A DNA stretch of 64,000 nucleotides from NCBI RefSeq assembly GCF_028714775.1, contig NZ_JAQTLS010000004.1, positions 55,232 through 119,231 of the forward strand. The letters are read 5' to 3'. Source of the DNA: Thiothrix sp. GTDB lineage: Bacteria; Pseudomonadota; Gammaproteobacteria; Thiotrichales; Thiotrichaceae. The translations under genes were made by a program, and so were the position numbers. Shown piece after piece: positions 46,921 through 57,971 of this stretch; the first letter of the stretch is position 1, and each line of letters opens with the position of its first letter. The notes under the pieces are model-generated. The model searched no databases, had not been told where the DNA came from, and saw only the letters and a program-made list of their open reading frames with translations.

Positions 46921-48347
46921 AAACAGGAAACGACGGGCTTGCCCGCAAGCGCATCAATCGCCTGCACTTCATCGGTATCGGTGGTGCGGGGATGGGCGGT
47001 ATTGCTGAGGTGGTTGCCAATTTGGGCTATACGGTTTCAGGTTCAGATTTGTCGGAAAGTGCTATGACGCGCCGCCTGCAATCGCTGGGCGTGACGGTTT
47101 TCAAAGGCCATGCAGCGGAAAATATGCAAGGGGCGGATGTCATTGTGGTTTCCACCGCGATTGACAGCCATAACCCGGAAATCATGGCAGCGCGTGAACA
47201 ACGCATCCCGATTGTACGCCGCGCAGAAATGCTGGCGGAACTGATGCGTTTCCGCCAAGGCATTGCGGTTGCGGGGACTCACGGTAAAACCACCACCACT
47301 AGTTTGACCACGAGTTTGTTGGTTGAAGGTGGGATGGATCCGACTTACGTGATTGGTGGCAAACTGAACAGTTCCGCCAGCAACTCCAAGCTCGGCACGG
47401 GCGAATATCTGGTGGCAGAGGCGGATGAAAGCGATGCATCTTTCCTGCACTTGCAACCGATGATTGCGGTGGTGACGAATATCGACGAAGACCACATGTC
47501 CACTTACGGTGGGGATTTTTCCAAACTGAAACAGACGTTTGTGGAGTTCCTGCATCACTTGCCATTCTACGGGCTGGCGGTGTTGTGTGTGGATGATGAA
47601 TACGTGCGTGAAATCATGCCGGAAGTTAACCGCCCGATCATCACCTATGGGATTGACCAAGAAGCGGATGTACAGGCGACCAATGTCCGTTACGAAGGCA
47701 CACAGAGCTTGTTTACGGTGCATTGCGCACGGGGCAACCGCACGATGGAGATTACGCTCAACTTGCCGGGTCGCCACAACGTGCTGAATGCACTGGCAGC
47801 GATTGCGATTGCCACGGAACTGGATGTTTCCGACGAGGCGATCATTGCGGGTCTGCGCAAGTTTGACGGGGTAGGCCGCCGCTTCCAACAGTACGGCGAC
47901 ATTAGCTTTGCCGTCGGTAAGAAGGCCACGCTGGTGGACGACTACGGGCATCACCCGCGTGAAATGAAAGCCACGCTGGATGCGGTCAGGAATGCATGGC
48001 CCGGACGCCGCTTGGTGCAGGTGTTCCAGCCGCACCGTTACACCCGTACCCGCGACCTGTTTGAAGATTTCGCGCAAGTGCTGTCGGAAACCGATGTGCT
48101 GGTGCTGATGGATGTGTATGCCGCCAGCGAACAGCCGATTCCGGGTGCTGACGGACGCGCCTTGGCTCGCGCCATCCGTATCCGTGGCAAGGTTGACCCT
48201 ATCTTTGTGGCGGACGTAGAGGACGTACCAGGAGTGTTAAAGCACATCCTGCAAGACGGTGACCTGATCCTTACCCAAGGTGCTGGCAGCGTTGGCGCTT
48301 TGGCAGCCAGCTTGCCGGAAAAACTCAGTGTACGGGGGGGCGAATAA
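46917..48347 (+). CDS. murC: UDP-MurNAc L-alanine ligase MurC
   Basis: This 476-residue ligase adds the first stem residue. It has [15 protein letters not shown] at the start, P-loop [22 protein letters not shown], and YGHHPREM in the last domain. One-base overlap with ddl. Confidence 0.97.
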   Translation: MKTGNDGLARKRINRLHFIGIGGAGMGGIAEVVANLGYTVSGSDLSESAMTRRLQSLGVTVFKGHAAENMQGADVIVVSTAIDSHNPEIMAAREQRIPIVRRAEMLAELMRFRQGIAVAGTHGKTTTTSLTTSLLVEGGMDPTYVIGGKLNSSASNSKLGTGEYLVAEADESDASFLHLQPMIAVVTNIDEDHMSTYGGDFSKLKQTFVEFLHHLPFYGLAVLCVDDEYVREIMPEVNRPIITYGIDQEADVQATNVRYEGTQSLFTVHCARGNRTMEITLNLPGRHNVLNALAAIAIATELDVSDEAIIAGLRKFDGVGRRFQQYGDISFAVGKKATLVDDYGHHPREMKATLDAVRNAWPGRRLVQVFQPHRYTRTRDLFEDFAQVLSETDVLVLMDVYAASEQPIPGADGRALARAIRIRGKVDPIFVADVEDVPGVLKHILQDGDLILTQGAGSVGALAASLPEKLSVRGGE

Positions 48348-49267
48348 TGGATGCAGCCATGCAAAACAAATTCGGCAAAGTCGCAGTCCTGTTCGGTGGT
48401 TGGGCGGCTGAGCGCCCGGTTTCCCTGAAAAGTGGCGCGGCGGTGCTTGCCGCTTTGCAAGCCAGTGGTGTGGACGCGCACGGCATTGACGTTGACCGCA
48501 ACATCATCAGCGTGTTGCAGGCGGGCAAGTTTGACCGCGTGTTCAACATCCTGCACGGCGCGGGCGGCGAAGACGGCGTATTGCAAGGCGCATTGGAAAT
48601 TCTCGGCATCCCGTACACTGGCTGCGGGGTGATGGCATCTGCGATCAGCATGGACAAGTTCATGACCAAGCAGGTGTGGATGGGGGCTGGTTTACCCACT
48701 CCGGCTTACCGGGTGCTGACGGCTGATACCGATTTCGCCGCCGTGGTTGCTGAGTTGGGTTTGCCACTGATGGTGAAACCGGCGACAGAAGGTTCCAGCA
48801 TTGGCATGAGCAAAGTGAAAGCCGCCGCCGATCTGGAAGGCGCTTACCACAAAGCTGCTGAATGCAGTGCCGTGGTCATCGCCGAGCAGTGGATCACTGG
48901 CGACGAATACACCGCCGGGATTGTTGCGGGCGAATCGCTGCCGTTGATCCGTTTGGAAGTGCCGGGCGAATTTTACGACTTTGAGGCCAAATACCTGCGT
49001 AACGATACCCGTTACCACTGCCCCTGTGGATTAGGTGCTGCCGATGAAAAGGCCATGCAAACATTGGCGCGACAAGCCTTTGCGGCAGTCGGTGGACGTG
49101 GTTGGGGCAGGGTAGACATGATGCGCGATGCTGCGGGTAAAGCATGGCTGATCGAAGTGAATACCAATCCGGGCATGACCGATCACAGCCTGATCCCGAT
49201 GGGGGCGCGTGCGGTTGGCATGGATTTTAACGCGCTAGTTTTGCGCATACTGGAGACCACGGTGTAA
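48347..49267 (+). CDS. ddlB: D-alanine-D-alanine ligase
   Basis: This 306-residue ATP-grasp enzyme makes D-Ala-D-Ala for MurF. It has [40 protein letters not shown], and the metal-binding [13 protein letters not shown]. The D-Ala substrate comes from the alr product encoded at 15922-16995. Overlaps murC and ftsQ by one base. Confidence 0.97.
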   Translation: MDAAMQNKFGKVAVLFGGWAAERPVSLKSGAAVLAALQASGVDAHGIDVDRNIISVLQAGKFDRVFNILHGAGGEDGVLQGALEILGIPYTGCGVMASAISMDKFMTKQVWMGAGLPTPAYRVLTADTDFAAVVAELGLPLMVKPATEGSSIGMSKVKAAADLEGAYHKAAECSAVVIAEQWITGDEYTAGIVAGESLPLIRLEVPGEFYDFEAKYLRNDTRYHCPCGLGAADEKAMQTLARQAFAAVGGRGWGRVDMMRDAAGKAWLIEVNTNPGMTDHSLIPMGARAVGMDFNALVLRILETTV

Positions 49268-50070
49268 TGACTCAACGGCGTCGCCAACCGATCAAACGTT
49301 CCCGCACTCGCTTCGACTTGGCGCGGATACCGCCGCATGTCTTGAAGCTGGCGGTGGTGCTTGCATTGGTATTGGTGGTGCTGGGTGGTGTACTGGGTGT
49401 GCGGGCAATGCTTAATAATCCAGAAAACCTGCCCATTAGTCAGATTGATGTACAAGGTGAGCTGAAATTTATCAAAGATGGTGAAGTACGGGCAGTCATC
49501 GAAAAATACACACATACCAATCTGTATTTACTGGATGTTGACGCGCTCGAAGCTGACCTTGAAACCCAGCCGTGGATCCGTGCTGTTACCTTGCGTAAGT
49601 CATGGCCTGATCAGTTGATCGTCACTGTGGAAGAACAGTACCCCTATGCATTCTGGGGTGATGACCGGATTATGAACAAGTACGGTGAGCTGTTCACCGC
49701 TGACCTGCCTGCGATGCGTGGCATTTTGCCAAAGCTGTACAGTCCAGAAGACAAGGGGCGGGAAATGGCAGAGAACTACAAGAAACTCTACCAATGGCTC
49801 GCAGGTTTGCCACTGGTCATCGCTGAATTCAGCGAAGATGAAAGTGGTTCTTGGCGGATAAAACTAAAGGATGGGCCGGAAGTATTGATCGGTAACGAAG
49901 ATCAGGGTCGCCGGATATTACGGTTCAAGGTCGGTTTTCAGCAGGAATTGGCGAGTAAGTTGGGTAATGTACGCCGTGTAGACCTGCGTTATACCAATGG
50001 TTTTGCAGTTGAATGGAAGCAATCCCCGGTCGGCTCACGGGATATTACAGACGCGGGTCGAGGAGTTTAA
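49267..50070 (+). CDS. ftsQ: Cell division protein FtsQ
   Basis: This 267-residue bitopic protein has a basic cytoplasmic start, one helix (residues ~21-46), a POTRA domain (ISQIDVQGELKFI...) and the FtsQ beta domain (ending RRVDLRYTNGFAVEW). It recruits FtsL and FtsB. Position between ddl and ftsA supports it. Confidence 0.95.
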   Translation: MTQRRRQPIKRSRTRFDLARIPPHVLKLAVVLALVLVVLGGVLGVRAMLNNPENLPISQIDVQGELKFIKDGEVRAVIEKYTHTNLYLLDVDALEADLETQPWIRAVTLRKSWPDQLIVTVEEQYPYAFWGDDRIMNKYGELFTADLPAMRGILPKLYSPEDKGREMAENYKKLYQWLAGLPLVIAEFSEDESGSWRIKLKDGPEVLIGNEDQGRRILRFKVGFQQELASKLGNVRRVDLRYTNGFAVEWKQSPVGSRDITDAGRGV

Positions 50071-50072
50071 TG

Positions 50073-51314
50073 ATGTCAAAGAAAACAGAGCATAACGTGA
50101 TTGTTGCGCTGGACTTGGGAACCTCGAAAGTGGTGGCCATGGTTGGCGAGATCAATGACAGCGGACGCTTGGAGATCATTGGGATCGGTTCATACCCATC
50201 ACGGGGCATGAAAAAAGGTGTGGTGGTCAATATCGAATCCACCATCCAGTCGATCCAACGGGCGGTGGAAGAAGCGGAACTGATGGCGGGTACACAAATC
50301 CGTTCCGTCTACGTCGGTATTGCTGGCAGCCACGTCCGTAGCCTGAATTCGCACGGTATTGTGGCGATTAAAGACAAGGAAGTGACCGAAAATGATGTGG
50401 AACGGGTCATGGATGCGGCACGCGCCGTCGCTATCCCTGCCGACCAGCGGATCTTGCACGTATTACCCCAAGAATACGTGATCGACCAGCAGGAAGGCAT
50501 CCGCGAACCTGTGGGTATGTCAGGTGTGCGCTTGGAAGCACGGGTGCATTTGGTCACGGCAGCGCATAGCGCGGCACAGAATCTGGTCAAGTGCGTGGAA
50601 CGTTGCGGCCTGCATGTCGAAGACATCATCCTTGAACAGGTTGCTTCCAGTTACGCCGTGTTGGAAGAGGACGAAAAAGAGTTGGGTGTCTGTTTGGTCG
50701 ACATCGGCGGCGGCACGAGTGACATTGCGGTGTTTATGAATGGCGCAATCCACCACACGGCAGTCATTCCGATTGCGGGCGACCAAGTGACCAATGACAT
50801 TGCGGTGGCGGTAAGGACACCAACCCAACACGCGGAAGAAATCAAGGTCAGGTACGGTCGAGCACTACGCCAGTTGGTCGAGGAAGACGAACTGATCGAA
50901 GTGCCGGGCGTGGGGGAACGTGAACCGCGCAGCCTGTCTGCACAGACATTGGCCTCGGTGATCGAACCCCGCTACGAAGAATTGTTTTCACTCGTCCTTC
51001 AGGAGCTGCGTCGCAGCGGTTATGAAGAACGGATTGGTGCAGGCATCGTGCTGACGGGCGGAACCTCCAAAATGCGGGGGGTACGTGAGTTAGCCGAAGA
51101 GGTGTTCCACATGCCGGTACGTATCGGCGTGCCCCGGAACATCGGTGGCCTGCGTGGTGAAGTCGAAAATCCTATCCATTCCACTGGGGTAGGTCTCCTG
51201 CTGTACGGGATGGCGCAGCAGGCTTATGGAACCAAGCGTACTTATGCCACGAGTGTCGTGTCATCAGAAGGGTGGTGGGAACGCTTGAGAAGCTGGTTTA
51301 ACGGTAACTTTTAA
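50073..51314 (+). CDS. ftsA: Cell division protein FtsA
   Basis: This 413-residue actin-like ATPase tethers FtsZ to the membrane. It has VALDLGTSKVVAMVG (phosphate 1), CLVDIGGGTSDIAVF (phosphate 2), and ATP-binding GIVLTGGTSKMRG. The C-terminal amphipathic helix ends WWERLRSWFNGNF, the membrane anchor. The start is ATG 50073 with AGGAG seven bases upstream; ATG 50070, overlapping the ftsQ stop, is equally in frame. Confidence 0.96.
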   Translation: MSKKTEHNVIVALDLGTSKVVAMVGEINDSGRLEIIGIGSYPSRGMKKGVVVNIESTIQSIQRAVEEAELMAGTQIRSVYVGIAGSHVRSLNSHGIVAIKDKEVTENDVERVMDAARAVAIPADQRILHVLPQEYVIDQQEGIREPVGMSGVRLEARVHLVTAAHSAAQNLVKCVERCGLHVEDIILEQVASSYAVLEEDEKELGVCLVDIGGGTSDIAVFMNGAIHHTAVIPIAGDQVTNDIAVAVRTPTQHAEEIKVRYGRALRQLVEEDELIEVPGVGEREPRSLSAQTLASVIEPRYEELFSLVLQELRRSGYEERIGAGIVLTGGTSKMRGVRELAEEVFHMPVRIGVPRNIGGLRGEVENPIHSTGVGLLLYGMAQQAYGTKRTYATSVVSSEGWWERLRSWFNGNF

Positions 51315-51331
51315 CAGTTGGAGATACGGGC

Positions 51332-52501
51332 ATGTTTGAACTAATGGATAGTGCAGCCAAAGGTGCTGCAATCAAGGTAATCGGTGTCGGCGGAGGCGGT
51401 GGCAATGCTGTCAAGCACATGCTGGCATCCGGTATCGAAGGCGTCGAATACATTTGTGCGAATACTGATTCCCAAGCCCTAGCAGGCATTGGCGTCAGAA
51501 GCGTCCTGCAATTGGGTGCTTCCCTGACCAAAGGTTTGGGTGCGGGTGCGAACCCTGACATCGGGCGTGAAGCTGCGATTGAAGACCGTGAGCGCATCAA
51601 GGAATTGGTCAGCGGCACGGATATGCTGTTTATCACCGCAGGCATGGGTGGTGGCACAGGCACAGGCGCTGCGCCAGTCATTGCAGAAATTGCACGTGAC
51701 ATGGGCATCCTGACCGTGGCGGTAGTCACTCGGCCTTTCCTGATGGAAGGTGCTCGCCGCAAGAAATCGGCAGACGCAGGTATTGCTGAGTTGCACAAAC
51801 ACGTGGATTCATTGATTACCATTCCAAACCAGAAGTTGCTGACTTCTTTGGGTAAGAATGTTTCTTTGCTCTCCGCGTTTGAAGCAGCCAATGATGTCTT
51901 GCTGAAAGCGGTGCAGGGGATTGCGGAACTGATTACCAACCCCGGTCTGATCAACGTGGACTTTGCTGACGTGCGTGCGGTTATGTCCGGCGGCGGTGTC
52001 ACCATGATGGGGTCTGGCGAAGCGCAAGGTGAAGACCGTGCTTCCAAAGCTGCGCAGATGGCGATTTCCAGCCCGCTGCTCGAAGACATCCGCTTGGATG
52101 GTTCGCGTGGCATTCTGGTCAGTATCAGCGGTGGCATGGACATGACCATGCACGAGTTCGAGGAAGTTGGCTCCGTGGTCGGGCAGTTTGCTGCGGATGA
52201 TGCGAATGTCATCATTGGCACAACCCTGAACGCTGATTTGGGCGACAAAATTCGCGTCACCATCGTGGCAACAGGTCTGGAAGACGTAGGTAAAGTCAGT
52301 GTTCAACCAACCAAAAAGGTGGTTGATCAGTCGAATGTTACCCGTTTAAAGCCAGTTGAGTTGGAACAAGGGCAGAAAGTTGCTGTCGGAGTAAGAAGCC
52401 GGTTCGACAATGTGTCGGAAATTCCACCTTATATCCGCAACAACGCCAGCGGTGAAAATAATCTGGATATTCCAGCTTTCCTGCGCAAGCAAGCAGACTA
52501 G
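51332..52501 (+). CDS. ftsZ: Cell division GTPase FtsZ
   Basis: This 389-residue tubulin homologue forms the division ring. The GTP signature GGGTGTGAAP starts at residue 106. The T7 loop has NVDFADVRAVM, and the conserved C-terminal tail is DIPAFLRKQAD, which binds FtsA. A linker of ~60 residues separates the core from the tail. It lies 17 bases after ftsA and is followed by two hairpins. Confidence 0.98.
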   Translation: MFELMDSAAKGAAIKVIGVGGGGGNAVKHMLASGIEGVEYICANTDSQALAGIGVRSVLQLGASLTKGLGAGANPDIGREAAIEDRERIKELVSGTDMLFITAGMGGGTGTGAAPVIAEIARDMGILTVAVVTRPFLMEGARRKKSADAGIAELHKHVDSLITIPNQKLLTSLGKNVSLLSAFEAANDVLLKAVQGIAELITNPGLINVDFADVRAVMSGGGVTMMGSGEAQGEDRASKAAQMAISSPLLEDIRLDGSRGILVSISGGMDMTMHEFEEVGSVVGQFAADDANVIIGTTLNADLGDKIRVTIVATGLEDVGKVSVQPTKKVVDQSNVTRLKPVELEQGQKVAVGVRSRFDNVSEIPPYIRNNASGENNLDIPAFLRKQAD

Positions 52502-52538
52502 CGCACTGCTGTGTTGATAGTATAAAACATGCCCGTGG

Positions 52539-52562
52539 TGGTTGGGGCGTTTGCCCCAGCCA
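52539..52562 (+). promoter_or_regulatory. Stable hairpin after ftsZ
   Basis: TGGTTGGGGC and GCCCCAGCCA form a 10-bp stem with a GTTT loop and no T run. It may protect the ftsZ mRNA 3' end. The true terminator follows 26 bases later. Confidence 0.5.
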
Positions 52563-52587
52563 TCATTTAGTGGTGTGCTTAGCAGGA

Positions 52588-52633
52588 TCACCTGAAAATC
52601 GGCTTCAACAAGGGGATTTTCAGGTGATTTTTT
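52588..52633 (+). terminator. Intrinsic terminator of the mraZ-ftsZ cluster
   Basis: A 13-bp perfect stem TCACCTGAAAATC/GATTTTCAGGTGA (52588-52600 and 52615-52627) followed by six T. It ends the division-cluster transcript, so lpxC needs its own promoter or read-through. Confidence 0.9.
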
Positions 52634-52730
52634 GTTTCCGGCAAAAAATGGTCAGGCGATGCCTGCCCAAATCCAATAAAATCCGTCTATCCTTAAGGTT
52701 GGCGCACTAAGAATTGTTTCAGGGGGCATC

Positions 52731-53648
52731 ATGTTAAGGCAGAGGACATTGAAACAGACGGTATCGACAGTGGGTATCGGTCTGCACTCAGGGAAAAAAG
52801 TTTCACTGACGATGCGGCCTGCTCCCTCCAATACAGGTATCGTCTTTCACCGGGTCGACCTAAACCCGCCTGTACTGATCGAATTGCACCCCGAACAAGT
52901 TGCCGACACCATGCTGTGTACCGCATTGGTCAAACAGGATGCCAAAGTTTCAACCGTGGAACACCTGTTGTCCGCCTTAGCGGGTCTGGGGATTGATAAC
53001 CTCTACGTTGATTTGGATGCGCCGGAAATTCCTATTATGGACGGTAGCGCCGCCCCGTTCCTTTATTTGTTCCTTTCCGCCGGGATTGAGGAACTCAAAG
53101 CACCTAAGCGTTTCATCCGCATCAAAAAGCCGATTGAAGCCAGCAAGGGGAATGCTTGGGCAAAATTACTGCCTTTCGATGGCTTCAAAGCCAGTTTTGA
53201 GATTGATTTCAACCACCCGGCAGTGAACGCTACCACCCAGTCGCTGGAAATTGATTTTTCCCACCAAGCCTATGCCAGTGAAATTGCCCGTGCGCGGACA
53301 TTCGGTTTCATGCGGGATGTGGAAGTGTTGCGTTCCCGCAACCTCGGTTTGGGCGGCAGTCTGGAAAATGCCATCGTGCTGGATGAGTATCGGGTGCTGA
53401 ACCAAGATGGTTTGCGTTACTCCGATGAGTTCATCCGCCACAAGATTCTGGATGCGATTGGTGACTTGTATACCCTAGGGCATGGCATTATTGGTGCTTA
53501 TCAGGCACATAAATCGGGCCATGCCGTGAACAACTTGTTGGCGCGGGAACTGCTGCAACAGCAGGATGCGTGGGAAATGGTCACGCTCGGTGAAAAGCGC
53601 AAAAAGCAGGTCATTTTTGTCGATAACTATGTATTCGCAGGCATTTAG
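52731..53648 (+). CDS. lpxC: UDP-3-O-acyl-GlcNAc deacetylase LpxC
   Basis: A 305-residue Zn enzyme, the committed step of lipid A synthesis. [20 protein letters not shown] opens the protein; [16 protein letters not shown] holds a Zn His and the catalytic Glu. [12 protein letters not shown] and [19 protein letters not shown] give further ligands. AGGGGGC precedes ATG. It shows that the organism makes lipopolysaccharide. Confidence 0.98.
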   Translation: MLRQRTLKQTVSTVGIGLHSGKKVSLTMRPAPSNTGIVFHRVDLNPPVLIELHPEQVADTMLCTALVKQDAKVSTVEHLLSALAGLGIDNLYVDLDAPEIPIMDGSAAPFLYLFLSAGIEELKAPKRFIRIKKPIEASKGNAWAKLLPFDGFKASFEIDFNHPAVNATTQSLEIDFSHQAYASEIARARTFGFMRDVEVLRSRNLGLGGSLENAIVLDEYRVLNQDGLRYSDEFIRHKILDAIGDLYTLGHGIIGAYQAHKSGHAVNNLLARELLQQQDAWEMVTLGEKRKKQVIFVDNYVFAGI

Positions 53649-54070
53649 GCCGCTGGTCGCTCGCGGCTAGCCGTTGCTGCCAAGTGCATGATGGCCTCTT
53701 GCAGCTCTTTGTCTTCGATGCCGAAGGCGATACTGCGTACAACGCTTGCAGTGTCGTTTGAAAGCTTAAATCCGTTGTTTTTTTGCTCAATGCTTGCAAA
53801 TGGCAAACTAATCAATTTAATATGCAGCGCACTAATTTTGAGATTTAGGCGTTTGCTTAGATGTTTGCTGAGTGTGTTCTGTTGGAACCTGATTTGTACC
53901 GCCAAATGAGGGTCGTCAGTCAAGAGTGTCAACCGATGGTGTTTCAATATTGGCCATATTCTGTTTTCTGTCGACAGAGACAAGAAGTGCCCAATTTCCT
54001 CCGCCAGCTTGTCCAGTTGTTCCAACCTTTCGGTGATTTCCGTGTTTACCAACCGGTTAATCTTTTCCAT
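53645..54070 (-). CDS. dciA: DciA-type (DUF721) helicase-loading protein
   Basis: A 141-residue protein with the position and size of the DUF721/DciA protein that lies between lpxC and the M23 gene in Pseudomonas. A short helical start precedes a KH-like core (around residues 40-95). DciA is the ancestral loader of DnaB in bacteria lacking DnaC. The DnaB encoded at 17022-18404 would be the partner. Sequence similarity is weak, so the call rests largely on context. It is convergent with lpxC, overlapping by four bases. Confidence 0.7.
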   Translation of the reverse strand: MEKINRLVNTEITERLEQLDKLAEEIGHFLSLSTENRIWPILKHHRLTLLTDDPHLAVQIRFQQNTLSKHLSKRLNLKISALHIKLISLPFASIEQKNNGFKLSNDTASVVRSIAFGIEDKELQEAIMHLAATASRERPAA

Positions 54071-54153
54071 GCTGTCAGTGAATCCGTTAGCTACAATAAC
54101 TCCTATTATAAGGGTGGCAGCACGTCGAACCTAGTCAGGAAGTTGAGGGACTC

Positions 54154-55113
54154 GTGAAAGTAATTTGTTTAAGTGACGATGGCTCGCGTCGGGCATCGTT
54201 TAGCCTCCAGCCATGGAAGCACTTGATCATACCGGCAGGGATTGTCGCGTTATTGATCATAGGACTGTCAGTCAACCAGATGTTGGGTCTGTACAGTTTG
54301 GATGAAACCCCACAGAATGCCGCTTTGTCTGAGCATGAGGCGGGTAAAATTATCTCCGCGCTGGAGCAACAAATCACCACTGTTGACCAGATTAAAAAAG
54401 CCTACTCCAATTACACCGTTGATGTGGATACGCTGGCAACCCGTTTGGGTTCGTTGGAAGCCGAGATCGTGCGTTTGAACGCATTGGCAAAGCGTGTCGC
54501 CAATAAGGCCAAGCTTGATCCCCAAGAGTTTTCTTTGGATGAAAAGCCCGCTCGCGGTGGTTTCGATGGGGCGGACTTGTCTGAAGGTACGGAGCGTAAT
54601 TCATCGCAAGAGCTGCTGTCAGCGTTCCAACTGGCTGAAAACAACGTAGACCGTGAAAAAGGCATGTTGGCGGCGCTTGAGCAAATACTGGAAGGTATTA
54701 CGCTGCAAGAAGAAGTCCTGCCGTCCGGTTGGCCTGTCATCCGTGGTTATATTTCTTCCGAATTTGGCTTCCGCCGTGACCCCTTCAATGGGCGCAGCAA
54801 GTTGCACAAAGGTTTGGATTTTGCCGGGCCTGTGGGTACGGACATCCATTCCGTCGGCGGTGGTGTGGTTGCTTTCGTCGGAACCCGCACAGGTTATGGC
54901 AATGTGGTCGAAATTGATCATGGTGATGGTTTGCTCAGCCGCTACGGGCACTTGAGTGCCGCTAAAGTCAGTGAAGGGCAGGTGGTGAAAAAAGGTGATC
55001 TGGTGGCGCTGATGGGTAATACCGGGCGTTCCACGGGGCCGCACCTGCATCTGGAAGTATTGAAGGATGGTGCGCAACTGAATCCACGTGAGTATCTGGG
55101 TTATACCGAGTAG
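54154..55113 (+). CDS. M23-family peptidoglycan peptidase
   Basis: A 319-residue envelope protein. One membrane helix near residues 25-47 is followed by a coiled coil (~65-115) and a C-terminal LytM/M23 domain. Zn ligands are in HKGLDFAG (HxxxD) and GPHLHLEV (HxH). The final GRSTGPHLHLE and ISSEFGFRRDPF blocks are typical. It should cut stem-peptide cross-links or act as a regulator. GTG 54154 has GAGGGA upstream. The position before secA is conserved in Gammaproteobacteria. Confidence 0.9.
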   Translation: MKVICLSDDGSRRASFSLQPWKHLIIPAGIVALLIIGLSVNQMLGLYSLDETPQNAALSEHEAGKIISALEQQITTVDQIKKAYSNYTVDVDTLATRLGSLEAEIVRLNALAKRVANKAKLDPQEFSLDEKPARGGFDGADLSEGTERNSSQELLSAFQLAENNVDREKGMLAALEQILEGITLQEEVLPSGWPVIRGYISSEFGFRRDPFNGRSKLHKGLDFAGPVGTDIHSVGGGVVAFVGTRTGYGNVVEIDHGDGLLSRYGHLSAAKVSEGQVVKKGDLVALMGNTGRSTGPHLHLEVLKDGAQLNPREYLGYTE

Positions 55114-55162
55114 CCCTTTGGATACATTACTAAAAATTCACCGTACAGCCAGTTAATCAATA

Positions 55163-55168
55163 TATAAT
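55163..55168 (+). promoter_or_regulatory. Consensus -10 element upstream of secA
   Basis: A perfect TATAAT with no good -35 at 16-18 bases. If used, transcription would start near 55175, just before the leader hairpin. Confidence 0.45.
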
Positions 55169-55180
55169 GTAATACGCACC

Positions 55181-55227
55181 GTCCGGTGTAGCCGTATGCC
55201 CTCCATATTGCTACAGCCGGACTTTTT
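55181..55227 (+). terminator. Terminator-like hairpin in the secA leader
   Basis: GTCCGGTGTAGC (55181-55192) pairs with GCTACAGCCGGAC (55210-55222) with one bulged C, followed by five T (55223-55227), CTT. It lies 30 bases before the secA start codon, so it could end transcripts from the M23 gene or attenuate secA. Confidence 0.7.
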
Positions 55228-55256
55228 CTTTGGACAAGGATACAAGAGAGAAAACT

Positions 55257-57956
55257 ATGCTGGGTTCCGTAGCCAAGAAGATTTTTGGCAGCCGCAATGA
55301 CCGTTTGGTCAAGTCTTATTCCAAAGTTGTCAAGAAAATCAACGCGCACGAAGAATCGTGCCGTGCCTTGTCGGATGCCCAACTGGCGGCTAAAACCATT
55401 GAGTTCCGTTCCCGCTTAGAGCAGGGCGAGGCATTGGAAAATTTGCTGCCGGAAGCTTTTGCAGTAGTGCGTGAGGCCAGCCAACGGGTGTTGGGGATGC
55501 GCCATTACGACGTGCAGATGATCGGCGCAATGGTGCTGAATGACGGTAAGATTGCCGAGATGCGCACAGGTGAAGGTAAAACACTGGTGGCAACGGCTGC
55601 GGCTTACCTCAATGCCTTGCCGGGGCGTGGGATGCACGTCATTACCGTGAATGATTACCTTGCCCAGCGTGACGCTGCGCAGATGGCGCGTCTGTACGGT
55701 TTCTTAGGCATGACTACGGGCGTCATTATCAATGGCTTGTCTTCGGAACAGCGCCGCGAAGCTTACGCAGCAGACATTACTTACGGCACGAATAACGAAT
55801 TCGGTTTCGACTACTTGCGCGACAACATGGCGTTCCGCAAAGAAGACCGCGTACAGCGTTCCCTGACTTATGCGATTGTGGATGAGGTGGACTCAATCCT
55901 GATCGACGAAGCGCGTACCCCGCTGATTATTTCTGGCCCCAGCCACGACGCTTCCCAGCTTTACATTGCCATTGACCAGATTATTCCGACGCTGACCAAG
56001 CAAGAGGAAGAAGAAGGGCCGGGCGACTATTCTGTCGATGAGAAAGCCCGCCAAGTTTACCTGACAGAAGCAGGCCAAGAACGCGCTGAGCAATTGCTGA
56101 CGGAAGCCGGTATCCTGCCAGAAGGTCAAGGTTTGTACGATACGGTCAGCATCAGTGTCCTGCATCACGTGGGTGCGGCTTTGCGTGCCCATGCCTTGTT
56201 CCAGCGCAATGTCGATTACATTGTGCGTGACGGCAAAATCGTCATCGTCGATGAATTCACTGGACGTACCATGCCCGGACGCCGCTGGTCAGAAGGTTTG
56301 CATCAAGCCATCGAAGCCAAAGAGCAGGTGGAAATTCAGGCTGAAAACCAGACGCTGGCTTCCATTACCTTCCAGAACTATTTCCGTCTGTATGAAAAAC
56401 TGTCTGGTATGACGGGTACGGCGGATACAGAAGCGTTTGAACTGCAACAGATTTACGGTCTGGAAGTCGTGGTTATCCCGACTCATCGTCCGATGATCCG
56501 TATTGACTCCAACGATTTGGTTTTCCTTTCGGCAGAAGAAAAATACGCCGCGATCATCAAGGAAATCGAAGAGCAAGTTGCCAGAGGCAGGCCGGTACTG
56601 GTAGGTACGGCTTCCATTGAAACCTCTGAGTTGGTGTCTGGGCAACTGAAGGCTCTGCGGATTCCGCACGAAGTCCTCAATGCCAAGCAGCATGAGCGCG
56701 AAGCACATATTATCGCCAATGCGGGGCGTCCGGGTGCTGTTACCATCGCTACCAACATGGCAGGTCGTGGTACTGACATCGTGCTGGGCGGCAGTCTGGA
56801 TGAAGAAATCCGCCAATTGGCTACCCCGAACCCGGAAGCAGTGGAAAAAATCAAAGCACTGTGGCAGAAGCGCCATGATGCTGTAGTGGCATCCGGTGGC
56901 CTGCACATTTTGGGTACGGAGCGTCACGAATCCCGCCGTATCGACAACCAGTTGCGTGGGCGTTCAGGGCGCCAGGGCGACCCCGGTTCCTCGCGTTTCT
57001 TCCTGTCGTTGGAAGATAACCTGATGCGCATTTTCGCCTCTGACCGGGTGAAAGGCATGATGCAGCGTTTGGGGATGGAAAAAGGCCAAGCGATTGAAGC
57101 GGGTCTGGTTTCCAAATCCATCGAAAATGCCCAGCGCAAGGTCGAAGCGCACAACTACGATATGCGCAAACACTTGCTGGAATACGATGACGTTGCCAAT
57201 GACCAGCGTAAGGTCATTTATGCTCAGCGTAATGAATTGCTGGAAGCTGACGACATTGCTGAAATGATTGCTGCGATCCGTGAAGACGTGGCGGATGTTG
57301 CTTTCAGTACCCACATCCCGCCCGGCAGCGTGGATGAGCAATGGGATGTGGATGGCTTGTACAAGCAGTTTTACACCGACTTTGGCTTGGATTTGCCGGT
57401 CAAAAATTGGTTGGCGACCGAGAAAAACTTGTACGAAGAAACGCTGCGTGACCGTATCCAAGCGCAAGTTGCCGCGACCCTCACGCACAAAGAAGAGATG
57501 ATCGGTGCGCCCAACATGCGCCGTTTGGAACGCGATGTTATGTTGCACGTGCTGGATACCGAGTGGAAGGATCATCTGGCAGCGATGGATTACCTGCGCC
57601 AAAGCGTTGGACTGCGTGGTTACGCGCAGAAAAACCCCAAGCAGGAATACAAGCGTGAAGCCTTTGAAATGTTTGAGCAATTGCTGGAACGTGTCAAACA
57701 CGACGTAATCGCATTCCTCATGCGCATCCAATTGCAAGAGCCGCAAAAGGCGATGGCGGAACTGGAAACGCACGAACAGCAGCCGCTGGAGTTTTCCCAC
57801 CCGGATGCCAGCAGCGTGCTAGCGGCTGATGACGAAGTGGTAGACGCCGTGGTGGGTGATACCTATCAGCGCGAAGGCGATAAAGTGGGGCGTAATGACC
57901 TGTGCCCTTGTGGTTCCGGCAAAAAATACAAGCATTGCCACGGCAAGCTGAACTAA
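55257..57956 (+). CDS. secA: Preprotein translocase ATPase SecA
   Basis: This 899-residue motor drives proteins through SecYEG. It starts [16 protein letters not shown], which matches the family, so ATG 55257 is preferred to the TTG at 55230. Walker A is in [11 protein letters not shown], Walker B in [13 protein letters not shown], and motif VI in [13 protein letters not shown]. The C-terminal Zn-binding SecB-interaction motif [14 protein letters not shown] is present. Confidence 0.98.
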   Translation: MLGSVAKKIFGSRNDRLVKSYSKVVKKINAHEESCRALSDAQLAAKTIEFRSRLEQGEALENLLPEAFAVVREASQRVLGMRHYDVQMIGAMVLNDGKIAEMRTGEGKTLVATAAAYLNALPGRGMHVITVNDYLAQRDAAQMARLYGFLGMTTGVIINGLSSEQRREAYAADITYGTNNEFGFDYLRDNMAFRKEDRVQRSLTYAIVDEVDSILIDEARTPLIISGPSHDASQLYIAIDQIIPTLTKQEEEEGPGDYSVDEKARQVYLTEAGQERAEQLLTEAGILPEGQGLYDTVSISVLHHVGAALRAHALFQRNVDYIVRDGKIVIVDEFTGRTMPGRRWSEGLHQAIEAKEQVEIQAENQTLASITFQNYFRLYEKLSGMTGTADTEAFELQQIYGLEVVVIPTHRPMIRIDSNDLVFLSAEEKYAAIIKEIEEQVARGRPVLVGTASIETSELVSGQLKALRIPHEVLNAKQHEREAHIIANAGRPGAVTIATNMAGRGTDIVLGGSLDEEIRQLATPNPEAVEKIKALWQKRHDAVVASGGLHILGTERHESRRIDNQLRGRSGRQGDPGSSRFFLSLEDNLMRIFASDRVKGMMQRLGMEKGQAIEAGLVSKSIENAQRKVEAHNYDMRKHLLEYDDVANDQRKVIYAQRNELLEADDIAEMIAAIREDVADVAFSTHIPPGSVDEQWDVDGLYKQFYTDFGLDLPVKNWLATEKNLYEETLRDRIQAQVAATLTHKEEMIGAPNMRRLERDVMLHVLDTEWKDHLAAMDYLRQSVGLRGYAQKNPKQEYKREAFEMFEQLLERVKHDVIAFLMRIQLQEPQKAMAELETHEQQPLEFSHPDASSVLAADDEVVDAVVGDTYQREGDKVGRNDLCPCGSGKKYKHCHGKLN

Positions 57957-57971
57957 GCAGGAGTAGCGGAT

